Assembly: GCA_021779275.1 (NCBI GenBank)
Contig: JAJYAX010000062.1
Location: 1 to 7,764 of the forward strand
Direction: 5' to 3'
Length of the DNA: 7,764 nucleotides
Source of the DNA: Deltaproteobacteria bacterium
GTDB lineage: Bacteria > Desulfobacterota > Desulfobulbia > Desulfobulbales > Desulfocapsaceae
This document shows positions 1 to 7,419 of the stretch, piece by piece. The position numbers and the translations under genes are program-made. The notes beneath the pieces are model-generated. The model saw only the letters and a list, made by a program, of their open reading frames with translations. It searched no databases and was not told the origin of the DNA. Within the stretch, counting starts at the first letter, position 1, and each line of letters opens with the position of its first letter.

Positions 1-815
1 ATCATGTCGGGGGCTTCGCTGTCGGCACCTGGATTGCCGGCGCCTCCGTCTGCGGGATTGCGCTCTGTGCGAGGCTCCCCGATTGGAAGCCGTTGGTGCG
101 GATCCTGGTGATCGGCAATATCGGGCTATGGGGCTACTACGTGTTTCGGGCCGTCGGCAGCTTCCGGCACTTCTTTTCCGCCGGGGCCTGGCGGAAGGTG
201 CATGGGGTGCTGTTTCTCTCTACGGTCAGCACGCAATCGCTGGTTATCGTCTGGAAGGTGGCCTTTGGTGCAAGCAGGGCGTATACGCTTGTTGCTCCCT
301 GGGTAATCTTGCTGGGGGTGATCTTCTATTGTGTGAGCTTCTCTCTTATCGCCCGGCGCTACGTAGGTGAAGGTGCGGCTGTCGATCTGGACCAGGGCTG
401 GTTCAACACCAACTGTATCACCCACGGGGCGATGTCCATCACCGGACTGGCGAGCGCGGTCTCCGGCGTGGTCCCGCCGGACCTCACCCTGCTGATCTGG
501 CTCTGGGCCATATGCTGGTTTGTCATTATCGAGACCGTCGAGATTGCTCGGGCAGTTATTCGCACCAGGCTTCATGGAATCGCGGGCGGGCTTCTTGTCT
601 ATGATCCGACACAGTGGTCCAGAAACTTTACCTTCGGCATGCTCTATGCCTTTACCCTGAACTTCGATATCTCACAAAGCGTCGCCGCAGACACCTTTCT
701 ACTGCCGCTCCACCAGGCTGTCGTCGACTATTTCGCCTGGGTGGTCCTTCTCCTGCTGCTCGCTGAAATTTTTATCTTCTTCCGTGATCGCTTGTCTCTT
801 TCAGAAACGGGTTAA
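1..815 (+). CDS. TDT/SLAC1-like (TehA-type) multi-pass membrane transporter, 3' part
   Basis: The frame is open from the left edge (first full codon at 3) to a TAA at 813-815. It shows 270 residues of a protein whose start lies outside the window. About eight hydrophobic segments are visible, from GTWIAGASVCG near the edge to the last helix, VVLLLLLAEIFIFF. Motifs that recall the tellurite-resistance/C4-dicarboxylate transporter family (TehA, plant SLAC1 anion channel relatives) are FAVGTWIAG (codons 5-13), STVSTQS (73-79), HGAMSITGLA (141-150) and QWSRNFTFGMLY (204-215). The last corresponds to the family's W-S-x-x-F-x-x-G-M-Y element. TDT members move anions such as dicarboxylates, sulfite, chloride or nitrate through the inner membrane; the substrate here cannot be read. 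The gene converges on narI, with stop codons 18 bases apart, so it is not in the nar operon. The family call is from remembered motifs; another polytopic transporter family remains possible. Confidence 0.62.
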   Translation, partial: HVGGFAVGTWIAGASVCGIALCARLPDWKPLVRILVIGNIGLWGYYVFRAVGSFRHFFSAGAWRKVHGVLFLSTVSTQSLVIVWKVAFGASRAYTLVAPWVILLGVIFYCVSFSLIARRYVGEGAAVDLDQGWFNTNCITHGAMSITGLASAVSGVVPPDLTLLIWLWAICWFVIIETVEIARAVIRTRLHGIAGGLLVYDPTQWSRNFTFGMLYAFTLNFDISQSVAADTFLLPLHQAVVDYFAWVVLLLLLAEIFIFFRDRLSLSETG

Positions 816-833
816 TACCGTGAGCCTTTTCTG
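802..833. terminator. Possible weak bidirectional terminator between convergent genes
   Basis: The end of the TDT-like gene and the short gap before narI contain nested inverted repeats: an outer pair CAGAAA / TTTCTG and an inner ACGG / CCGT around a 7-base loop. A short T run follows on the plus strand (TTTT at 827-830) and TTCTG on the minus strand. The inner stem is only 4 bp and the two arms are separated by an asymmetric bulge, so this is a weak candidate. It is listed because two convergent genes with an 18-base gap need some termination signal here. Confidence 0.22.
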
Positions 834-1505
834 CTATTCCGGAATCTTGCGCCGGAATTCAATCCAGCTCCGGAAGAAATAGCCTAAAGGCGCACTCCAG
901 ATATGGACGAGACGGCTGAAGGGCGAAAAGGCCAGCAGGGCCAGGGCGCTGAGGATGTGAACCTTGTAGCTCAAGGGAACATTCTGCATCAGGGCCGGGG
1001 CGGGTGTGAAGGTGACGATGCCGCGGATCCAGGGGGCAATCGTGTCCAGAATATAATAGTCCCCGAAGAGGACATTATAAAGGCCGGCGCCGGAGACGAA
1101 GATCAGGCCTCCCAGGGTGATCAGGTCGTTTACGCTCGTGGTGAGCCTTATCCGCAGAATGGTGAGGCGGCGATACATGAGCAGTCCGAGGCCGATAAAT
1201 GCGGCGATGCCCGTCGCCATCCCGTTGTAGTGTGCCAAAAATGTGTGGGTTGCGCCATTGATTCCCATGAGGTCAAGAAAGCGCTGGGGGATCAGAAGCC
1301 CCCCGGCATGTCCGAAAAAGACCAGCATCATGCCCCAGTGAAAGAGTGTTATCCCGAGGAACAGCTTCTTCTTTTCCAGGAACTCACTGGATCGTGCGTT
1401 CCATTCGTAGCGGTCGGTGAGATAGCGCGAGGCATGGCCGAAGACAAACACGGTCAGCGCGATATAGGGGAAAACAAGAAACGCCAGGGTGTTGGCCGCA
1501 TTCAT
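834..1505 (-). CDS. narI: Respiratory nitrate reductase gamma subunit, cytochrome b (NarI)
   Basis: This 223-residue subunit matches the usual ~225 of NarI. It anchors NarGH to the inner membrane and oxidises quinol, passing electrons through two b hemes to NarH. Five hydrophobic spans are visible. The heme histidines fit the family: H56 (TLFHWG) and H66 (FFGHAGG) match E. coli numbering exactly, and H183 (YKVHI) and H201 (RLVHIWS) keep the 18-residue spacing of E. coli H187/H205. The C-terminal SPFSRLVHIWSAPLGY block is characteristic. The ATG at 1505 is chosen because AAGGAGGT (1511-1518) sits 5 bases upstream; a longer frame starting at 1589 would run far into narJ and lacks family similarity. 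The start lies one base after the narJ stop, so translation is probably coupled. The E. coli quinol-site residue K86 is replaced: T86-H87 lie there in an ungapped alignment, closer to the Bacillus type. Confidence 0.96.
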   Translation of the reverse strand: MNAANTLAFLVFPYIALTVFVFGHASRYLTDRYEWNARSSEFLEKKKLFLGITLFHWGMMLVFFGHAGGLLIPQRFLDLMGINGATHTFLAHYNGMATGIAAFIGLGLLMYRRLTILRIRLTTSVNDLITLGGLIFVSGAGLYNVLFGDYYILDTIAPWIRGIVTFTPAPALMQNVPLSYKVHILSALALLAFSPFSRLVHIWSAPLGYFFRSWIEFRRKIPE

Positions 1506-1506
1506 A

Positions 1507-2067
1507 TCAGACCTCCTTGTTTCTTTTATCAGCAAAGGCAAGCGCCCGGGGCCGGAGGATATCGGCCGCCAGGCCCATAAGGTTTGCATAAGGATGCTGC
1601 TTTTCTGTAAGCCTCAGGGCAAGACCCGCCACGGCGCCCAGGCAGGACCAGAGCAGGCCCGCGTCTTCAGGCTCCGGACAGACTGCGAGAAACTCCAGCA
1701 TCAGGGGCAGATAATCCGGCAGCTCGCCGATGGCGGCGTCAAAACCCGCCCTGTGGTAGACCCACAGGAGTCCCGCCAGGGCCTTGCCGCGGTCCTCGCT
1801 GTCGCCCAGGAGATGATAGGTCAGGTGCAGACTGGTGGCCGCATCGAGATCAAAGGCCCGGGTATAGACTTCCTGCAGCTCTATGGGCGGCGTGCCTCCG
1901 GCATAGGCCAGAAATCCCCGCAGGATTTCCCTCCGTCGCAGATCCTCCACCTCCTCCACCAACTCGTTCAGGTCAGCCAGACCTTCAATCCAGGGATTGT
2001 CCGGGTACTCCAGCAGGAAGGCCAGCAGCTTGCATTGCATTCGCTCATTTTCGGTCACAAGATCCAT
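1507..2067 (-). CDS. narJ: Nitrate reductase molybdenum-cofactor assembly chaperone (NarJ)
   Basis: This is a 186-residue cytoplasmic protein of the NarJ/NarW (TorD-like, all-helical) chaperone family. NarJ binds apo-NarG and permits insertion of the molybdenum cofactor and FS0 cluster before NarGH docks on NarI; it is not part of the final enzyme. The diagnostic block is present: ELQEVYTRAFDLD (63-75), then LHLTYHLLGDSEDRGKAL (80-97), then ELPDYLPLMLEFL (115-127). The length is slightly below that of E. coli NarJ (~236), with the acidic C-terminal tail reduced to a short basic end. The ATG at 2067 is preceded by AAGGGG, which overlaps the narH stop; the gap to narH is 9 bases. Its place between narH and narI is the canonical G-H-J-I order. 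I see no sign of damage. Confidence 0.95.
   Translation of the reverse strand: MDLVTENERMQCKLLAFLLEYPDNPWIEGLADLNELVEEVEDLRRREILRGFLAYAGGTPPIELQEVYTRAFDLDAATSLHLTYHLLGDSEDRGKALAGLLWVYHRAGFDAAIGELPDYLPLMLEFLAVCPEPEDAGLLWSCLGAVAGLALRLTEKQHPYANLMGLAADILRPRALAFADKRNKEV
1511..1518 (-). promoter_or_regulatory. narI ribosome-binding site inside narJ
   Basis: AAGGAGGT is a near-perfect anti-16S match. It lies 5 bases before the narI ATG and is wholly within the last codons of narJ. It decides the narI start at 1505 against the longer in-frame option. Confidence 0.85.
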
Positions 2068-2076
2068 ACCTTCCCC

Positions 2077-3501
2077 TTACCGGCGCTCGGGGAAGCCGCC
2101 GCAGCCCTGAATGCCATGCAGCGGACTTTTGTCCGGATGGGAGGCGGTCGGCAGCACAAACCGGTCCTCCAGTCGGGCGATGGCCAGAAGATCGTACATC
2201 TTCAGGATGCTCGCGGAATCAAGGCCGACGGACGCTGCAATGGCCTCGCCGGCCTTGTTTTCGACCCGTACCGAACGCATGTAGGCCCGGACCGCGGCCA
2301 GCCGCCGGAGGGCCAGCCGCACCGGCGCCTCATCGCCCGCCGTGAGCAGGTTGGCCAGGTATCTGACCGGGATTCTCAGATTATCGACAGCGGCCATGAT
2401 ATCCTGGTTTTCTGCAAGCGCTTCCATGGGGCTCAGCGGCGGGATATACCAGACCATGGGCAGGGTCCGGAATTCAGGATGCAGCGGTAGAGCCAGCCGC
2501 CAGGTCTTGGCCAGCAGATAGACGGGCGACCGTCGGGCGGCGGCAAGCACCTGTTCCGGGATGCCCTGGCTCCGGGCGGCGGCAATGGTTTCCGGATCCG
2601 ACGGGTCGCAAAGGAGATCCAGATGAGACGGATAGATCTCTCTGTCGGTTGTAGCTCCGGCGGCCTCCTGGATGCGGTCTGCGTCATAGAGGACCACGCC
2701 CACATAGCGGATCCGGCCTACGCAGCTGTGGGCGCATAGCGTTGTCAGTCCGGCCTCCAGCCGGGGGTAGCAGAAGATGCACTTCTCCGACCGGCCGGTC
2801 TTCCAGTTGAAATAGACCTTTTTGTAGGGGCAGCCGGACACGCAGTAGCGCCAGCCCCGACACCGCTCCTGATCGACAAGGACGATCCCGTCCTCATCCC
2901 GCTTGTACATCGCCCCCGACGGGCAGGAGGCGACACAGGCCGGGTTGAGGCAGTGCTCGCACAACCGGGGCAGGTAGAACATGAAGACCTGCTTGAAGGA
3001 CAGATAGATGGCGTGATCGAGACCGCTGAAGTTGCTGTCCCGGACCCCTGTCTCGCAGACACCGGCCAGGTCGTCCTCCCAGTTGGGTCCCCATGTAATA
3101 TCCATGGGCTCACCGGTAAGCTGGGATCTGGGGTGGATTGCCGGCTGGTGCTTTTTGCCGGGCGCACTGATCAGGGACTCATAATCGTAGTCCCACGGTT
3201 CATAGTAGTCGTCGATGATCGGCAGGTCCGGGTTGTGAAAAATACGGGAGGCCTTGTGGATGCGTCCGCCGGCCTTGAGGCGAAGCTCTCCCTTGTCCCT
3301 GGTCCAGCCGCCTTTATGGATTGCCTGGTTCTCCCACTCTTTGGGATAGCCGATGCCGGGTTTGGTCTCCACGTTGTTGAACCACATATATTCGGCCCCC
3401 TGACGGTTGGTCCAGACATTCTTGCAGGGGATGCTGCAGGTATGGCATCCGATGCACTTGTCCAGGTTGAGCACCATGGAGAGCTGGACTTTAATCTTCA
3501 T
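2077..3501 (-). CDS. narH: Respiratory nitrate reductase beta subunit, four Fe-S clusters (NarH)
   Basis: This 474-residue electron-transfer subunit links NarI heme to the NarG FS0 cluster on the cytoplasmic side. All four cluster motifs are present: C16-x2-C19-x2-C22-x3-C26; C181, C184, C189, C193; C214-x2-W217-x2-C220-x3-C224; and C241, C244, C256, C260. The Trp at 217 in CRGWRYC replaces a cysteine and is the hallmark of the [3Fe-4S] cluster in Nar-type beta subunits. Numbering runs exactly three behind E. coli in the second to fourth motifs. The protein is shorter than E. coli NarH (512): it ends a few residues after the conserved GCG element (466-468) and lacks the E. coli tail. The ATG at 3501 lies 11 bases inside the end of narG, with GGAGG at 3511-3515 upstream. 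The overlap suggests translational coupling that favours 1:1 NarG:NarH. Confidence 0.97.
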   Translation of the reverse strand: MKIKVQLSMVLNLDKCIGCHTCSIPCKNVWTNRQGAEYMWFNNVETKPGIGYPKEWENQAIHKGGWTRDKGELRLKAGGRIHKASRIFHNPDLPIIDDYYEPWDYDYESLISAPGKKHQPAIHPRSQLTGEPMDITWGPNWEDDLAGVCETGVRDSNFSGLDHAIYLSFKQVFMFYLPRLCEHCLNPACVASCPSGAMYKRDEDGIVLVDQERCRGWRYCVSGCPYKKVYFNWKTGRSEKCIFCYPRLEAGLTTLCAHSCVGRIRYVGVVLYDADRIQEAAGATTDREIYPSHLDLLCDPSDPETIAAARSQGIPEQVLAAARRSPVYLLAKTWRLALPLHPEFRTLPMVWYIPPLSPMEALAENQDIMAAVDNLRIPVRYLANLLTAGDEAPVRLALRRLAAVRAYMRSVRVENKAGEAIAASVGLDSASILKMYDLLAIARLEDRFVLPTASHPDKSPLHGIQGCGGFPERR

Positions 3502-6500
3502 ACCACTCCACCTCCCCGGCCTTGCGTACCACGATCAACTCGTCGCGCTGGGAGCCGACCGGACCGTAGTAGTTGAAGCCGTAGCTGAGTTGGGCGTAGC
3601 CGCCGATCATATGGGTCGGTTTGACCGAGATGCGACTGACGCTGTTGTGGGTGCCGCCCCGCTGGCCGGAAAGCGGCGCTCCCGGTGTGTTGATAAGACG
3701 CTCCTGGGCATGGTACATGAAGGCCTTGCCCGGAGGGATCCGATGACTGACCACGGCTCGTGCCATGACGACGCCGTTTTCATTGAAGCACTCAAGCCAG
3801 TCATTGTCCTTGACCGTAAGCGTTCGGGCATCCTCGTCGCTGATCCAGATGGCCTCGCCGCCCCGGAACAGGGTGAGCATGATCAGGGTATCGGAATAGG
3901 TGCTGTGGATCGACCACTTGGAATGAGGGGTCAGGTAGTTCAGCGCCAGGGCCTTGCGGCCGTCCTTCACTATACCCGGCCTCATTCTGGCAAGAGAGTC
4001 CGAGACACTGTACGGGCGATTGTCCGGCGGCAGGTGGACCGGCGGCCGGTAGAGGGGGAGTCCCTCGCCGAAATCGAGCATCCAGGGATGGTCCAGATAG
4101 AACTGGGCCCGGCCTGTCAGGGTCCTGAAGGGCACCTTTTCCTCGATGTTGATCACGAAAGGCGAGTACCGCCGGGTCTCCGATTCGATGCCGCTCCAGA
4201 CCGGCGAGGTGATGATCTTCCGGGGCTGCGCGGTAATATCGTTAAAGGTGATCTTCTCGTCACGGCGGCCCGCGCTCAGATGGGAAAGCGACAGACCGGT
4301 CTTCTTCTCGACTCCGGCCCAGGATTTAAAGGCGGTCTCGCCGTTGGTCTCCGGCGCCAGCCGCAGGATGGCCTCGGCCGCCTGCCTGCCTGTGGCAAGC
4401 GAGGGCATGCCCTGGCTCTTGCCGGGGTCCGTCACCGTGCCCAGTTCCGCCGCCAGCTCGGCATACTCTTCCTGTCCCGGCCAGGCAACCCCCTTGGAGC
4501 CTATGCCGACCGTATGGACCAGCGGTCCCAGGGCCGTCATCATCTTATAGGCATTGGGGAAATCCCGGGTAATCACCGACAGCTGGGGCATGGTTCGTCC
4601 CGGGATCGCTTCGGCCTCTCCCTTGCTCCAGTCGGCAACCTCGGCCTGGGCAATCTCGCCTGGACTGTCATGCATCAGCGGGGTGGCCACCAGGTCCTTG
4701 ATCTCCCCCAGGTGCACCGCCGCAAGCTCAGAGAATTTGTGGGCGATGGTGGCGAACTGATCCCAGCTGGTCTTTGCCTCCCAGAGCGGGTCGACGGCCG
4801 GGTTGAAGGGATGGATGAAGGGGTGCATATCGGTGGTGCTGAGGTCGTGCATCTCGTACCAGCCTGCGGCCGGCAGGACGATGTCCGAGTACATGGCGCT
4901 GGTGGACATCCGGAGTTCCAGGGTGACCAGGAGGTCGAGTTTGCCCCTGGGTGCCGGCTCCCGCCACTCAATCTCCGTGGGCTTAAGGGGGCTTTCGTCG
5001 TTGAAGACGGCGTTTTCCACCCCCAGGAGATGCTTCAAGAAATATTCATGGCCCTTGCTGCTGGCTCCCAGGAGATTGGCCCGCCAGAGGAACAGCATCC
5101 GGGGAAAATTATCCGGGTGATCGGGATCCTCCACCGCAAAGCGGAGACGTCCATCCTTCAGTTGCTCAAGGGCATGAGCGACGATACCGGCGTCCGTCTG
5201 CGCCCCTTTATCCACTGCCTCCCGGCAGATGTCCAGGGGATTGCGGTTGAACTGCGGGTAGGACGGCAGCCAGCCAAGCCGGACCGCGATGACGTTGTAG
5301 TCGGCCATGTGCTTCGGTCTTTCGGGGCCGGCCATGGGCCAGAGCAGGGATTCGGCCGTGCTGTCATCATAGCGCCACTGGTCTGTGGCGAAGTAGAAAA
5401 AGGAGGTGCCGTTTTGCTGTCTGGGTGGCCGCGTCCAGTCAAGGCCAAAGGCCAGTTGCGCCCAGCCCGCTTGGGGCCGGACCTTCTCCTGGCCAACATA
5501 ATGGGCCCAACCGCCGCCGTTGACCCCCTGGCAGCCGCAGAGGGTGGTCAGGTTGATGATGGCCCGGTAGATCATATCGCTATGATACCAGTGGTTGGTG
5601 CCCGCTCCCAGAAAGATCATCGACTTGCCATGGGTCGTATCGGCATTTTCCGCGAACTCCCGGGCCACCCGGATTACGTCCTGCCGGGGCACACCGGTAA
5701 TGGCCTCTTGCCAGGCCGGGGTGAAGGGGCCGGGATCGTCATAGCCTGCGGGGTACTGCACCGAAGGGTCGAGACCTCCGTCCTTATCTTCACCTCTTGC
5801 GATCCCTAAGTGGGCGCACGTCAGATCGAATACCGTGGTCACCAAGATCTCGCCCGTGGGCGTCCGGAGCTTCTTCACCGGCACCCGGCCGTTTTTGGCG
5901 CCCGGACCGTGCTCGTCGAAATAGGGCAGGGTGACCGTCCGCCAGCCGTCGTTCTCAGCCGCGTAGGTGAGCAGCGGATCGACAGCGGCGCCGTTTTCGG
6001 AATTCTGCAGATGCAGGTTCCAGCGGCCGCCGGTCTCGTCCCAGCGAAACCCGATGCTGCCGTTGGGGACCACCCAGGTCTTTGTCACGCCATCGAGGAA
6101 AACCGTCTTCCAGCGCGGGTTTGTCGCCTTCGTTTTCAGGATTGCTGCGGTTAGAAATCGGCCGGAGACCAGACGGTCGCCCGCAGGTTCAAGTATGACT
6201 GCAAAGGGCAGGTCGGTGAACTGTTTGGCATAACCGACAAAATAGGCGGTTTGGTGATCGATATAGAATTCCTTGACGATCACATGGGTCATGGCCATGG
6301 CCAGGGCCGCATCGGTACCCGCCCGGGCCGGCAGCCAGGTATCGGCGAACTTGACATATTCCGCATAATCAGGGGCCACCGCCGCGACCCGTGCTCCACG
6401 ATACCTGCCCTCGGTGAAGAAATGGGCGTCCGGGGTCCGGGTCATGGGCAGATTGGTTCCCCAAACGATCATATAGGTCGACTCATACCAGTCGGCGCTC

Positions 6501-7246
6501 TCCGGCACGTCCGTCTGCTCGCCCCAGATCTGAGGCGAGGCCGGCGGCAGATCGGCGTACCAGACGTAAAAGCTGATGACGGAGCCGCCGATCAAGGAGA
6601 GGAATCGCGTCCCTGCCGCATAGGCCACCATGGACATGGCAGGTATCGGGGTAAAACCGAAGATCCGGTCGGGGCCGTAGCGTTGAATGGTATGGATGAG
6701 AGAGGCGGCGATGATGGTCGAGGCCTCGTCCCAAGAGAGGCGGACCAGACCGCCTTTGCCCCGGTCGCGCTGGAACTTTCTTTGTTTTTCAGGGTCGTTT
6801 ATGATATCACGCCAGGCCCTCACCGGATCGCCATGGACGGCCAGCGACTGTCGCCAGAGTTCCAGCAGGGAGGAACGGATAAGCGGGTATTTCAGGCGGA
6901 CCGGGCTGTAGGTATACCAGGAAAAGGTTGCTCCCCGGGGGCATCCCCTGGGTTCGTGGTTGGGGAACCCCGGGCCGCAAGCCGGATAATCGGTGGCCTG
7001 GGTCTCCCAGACGATGATCCCGTTCTTTACGTAGACCTCCCACGAACAGGAGCCGGTGCAGTTGACGCCGTGGGTGGAGCGCACCTTCTTGTCGTACTGC
7101 CACCGGTCGCGATAAAAGTGTTCCCATTCCCGCTGACCGCAGCGGTTTTCGGCCCAGCCGCCGGAAAACCGCTGCTTCCGGCAGCCGTCTGCGGTGCTGC
7201 GGGGGCGAAAAAAACGAAGCCGTTTCATGAAATCTCTGCCGGACAT
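3491..7246 (-). CDS. narG: Respiratory nitrate reductase alpha subunit, molybdoenzyme (NarG)
   Basis: This is the catalytic subunit: it reduces nitrate to nitrite at a Mo-bisPGD centre in the cytoplasm. With the ATG at 7246 it has 1251 residues (E. coli 1247). FS0 ligands are H59, C63, C67 and C102 (STHGVNCTGSC, then PRGCPRG), the His-ligated [4Fe-4S] pattern of Nar. The Mo ligand is D232 in WYADLPPASP, 173 residues after H59 as in E. coli. Other conserved blocks are GEQTDVPESADWY, GGGWAHYVGQEK, YSDIVLPAAGWYE, DMHPFIHPFNP and, near the end, PTHMIGGYAQLSYGFNYYG. The start is chosen by GGAGGAA 5 bases before ATG-TCC-GGC; an upstream in-frame GTG at 7282 has no comparable site. The N-terminus (KRLRFFRPR) has no hydrophobic signal core, so a cytoplasmic enzyme is expected. 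The segment before H59 is about nine residues longer than in E. coli and has two extra cysteines (C22, C36). It overlaps narH by 11 bases and is first in the operon. Confidence 0.97.
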   Translation of the reverse strand: MSGRDFMKRLRFFRPRSTADGCRKQRFSGGWAENRCGQREWEHFYRDRWQYDKKVRSTHGVNCTGSCSWEVYVKNGIIVWETQATDYPACGPGFPNHEPRGCPRGATFSWYTYSPVRLKYPLIRSSLLELWRQSLAVHGDPVRAWRDIINDPEKQRKFQRDRGKGGLVRLSWDEASTIIAASLIHTIQRYGPDRIFGFTPIPAMSMVAYAAGTRFLSLIGGSVISFYVWYADLPPASPQIWGEQTDVPESADWYESTYMIVWGTNLPMTRTPDAHFFTEGRYRGARVAAVAPDYAEYVKFADTWLPARAGTDAALAMAMTHVIVKEFYIDHQTAYFVGYAKQFTDLPFAVILEPAGDRLVSGRFLTAAILKTKATNPRWKTVFLDGVTKTWVVPNGSIGFRWDETGGRWNLHLQNSENGAAVDPLLTYAAENDGWRTVTLPYFDEHGPGAKNGRVPVKKLRTPTGEILVTTVFDLTCAHLGIARGEDKDGGLDPSVQYPAGYDDPGPFTPAWQEAITGVPRQDVIRVAREFAENADTTHGKSMIFLGAGTNHWYHSDMIYRAIINLTTLCGCQGVNGGGWAHYVGQEKVRPQAGWAQLAFGLDWTRPPRQQNGTSFFYFATDQWRYDDSTAESLLWPMAGPERPKHMADYNVIAVRLGWLPSYPQFNRNPLDICREAVDKGAQTDAGIVAHALEQLKDGRLRFAVEDPDHPDNFPRMLFLWRANLLGASSKGHEYFLKHLLGVENAVFNDESPLKPTEIEWREPAPRGKLDLLVTLELRMSTSAMYSDIVLPAAGWYEMHDLSTTDMHPFIHPFNPAVDPLWEAKTSWDQFATIAHKFSELAAVHLGEIKDLVATPLMHDSPGEIAQAEVADWSKGEAEAIPGRTMPQLSVITRDFPNAYKMMTALGPLVHTVGIGSKGVAWPGQEEYAELAAELGTVTDPGKSQGMPSLATGRQAAEAILRLAPETNGETAFKSWAGVEKKTGLSLSHLSAGRRDEKITFNDITAQPRKIITSPVWSGIESETRRYSPFVINIEEKVPFRTLTGRAQFYLDHPWMLDFGEGLPLYRPPVHLPPDNRPYSVSDSLARMRPGIVKDGRKALALNYLTPHSKWSIHSTYSDTLIMLTLFRGGEAIWISDEDARTLTVKDNDWLECFNENGVVMARAVVSHRIPPGKAFMYHAQERLINTPGAPLSGQRGGTHNSVSRISVKPTHMIGGYAQLSYGFNYYGPVGSQRDELIVVRKAGEVEWYED

Positions 7247-7249
7247 CAC

Positions 7250-7256
7250 TTCCTCC
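7250..7256 (-). promoter_or_regulatory. narG ribosome-binding site deciding the start at 7246
   Basis: GGAGGAA lies just before the ATG, with GGAGG 5 bases from it. It supports the start at 7246, giving a 1251-residue NarG that begins MSGRDF. The alternative in-frame GTG at 7282 would make the protein 12 residues longer. Confidence 0.75.
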
Positions 7257-7389
7257 ATAAGAGAGGCAAAACGTTTCCGCACGGAACCGGAGAAAACCTG
7301 CCCGCTCCTGCAATGAGCAGGCCCGTGTCAGTGTTTCGCGGTTAATGATCGTGCTTGAGATGGTTGATTCAACTTCAAGGCTATCCGCA

Positions 7390-7419
7390 ATAATCAATGA
7401 TGTAATTGACTTAGGTCAA
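7390..7419 (-). promoter_or_regulatory. Candidate sigma70-like promoter for narGHJI
   Basis: Read on the minus strand, TTGACC (7414-7419) matches the -35 consensus at five of six bases. GATTAT (7390-7395), 18 bases downstream, matches the -10 consensus at four of six. Transcription would start near 7383, leaving a leader of about 135 bases before narG. The -35 element lies inside the palindrome at 7404-7421, so a bound regulator would sit over it. An alternative is activation from a site centred at -41.5, which would place the start near 7371, but the -10 region for that start is poor. This was found by eye with no experimental support. Confidence 0.35.

Noticed and set aside
83..370. A short plus-strand frame inside the TDT-like gene.
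   Set aside because: It is out of frame with the membrane protein, which has continuous hydrophobic segments and family motifs across this interval.
1506..1589. An upstream in-frame start that would lengthen NarI by 28 residues.
   Set aside because: It would overlap narJ by about 80 bases and add a non-membrane stretch unlike NarI. The ATG at 1505 has a strong Shine-Dalgarno and aligns H56/H66 with E. coli numbering.
3407..5809. An 800-codon open frame on the plus strand antisense to narG, with others at 1489-2490 and 6251-7345.
   Set aside because: They lie wholly opposite narGHJI genes with intact family motifs, are rich in G, R and P, and have no recognisable domains or ribosome-binding sites. 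They are by-products of GC-rich codon use.
7210..7246. A twin-arginine signal peptide on NarG that would make the enzyme face the periplasm.
   Set aside because: There is a basic run but no RR-x-F-L-K motif and no hydrophobic core after it. The rest resembles the cytoplasmic Nar type.
7247..7282. GTG at 7282 as the narG start.
   Set aside because: No ribosome-binding site of similar quality precedes it, while GGAGGAA sits at the right distance from the ATG at 7246.
7307..7321. Small hairpin CCTGC-AATGA-GCAGG in the narG leader.
   Set aside because: Five base pairs is within chance expectation, and there is no associated riboswitch-like conservation or U tract to support a role.
6807..7397. 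A 196-codon minus-strand frame overlapping the narG start and its leader.
   Set aside because: It is out of frame with narG and overlaps about 440 bases of conserved NarG coding sequence. The part over the leader has no ribosome-binding site or known motif.
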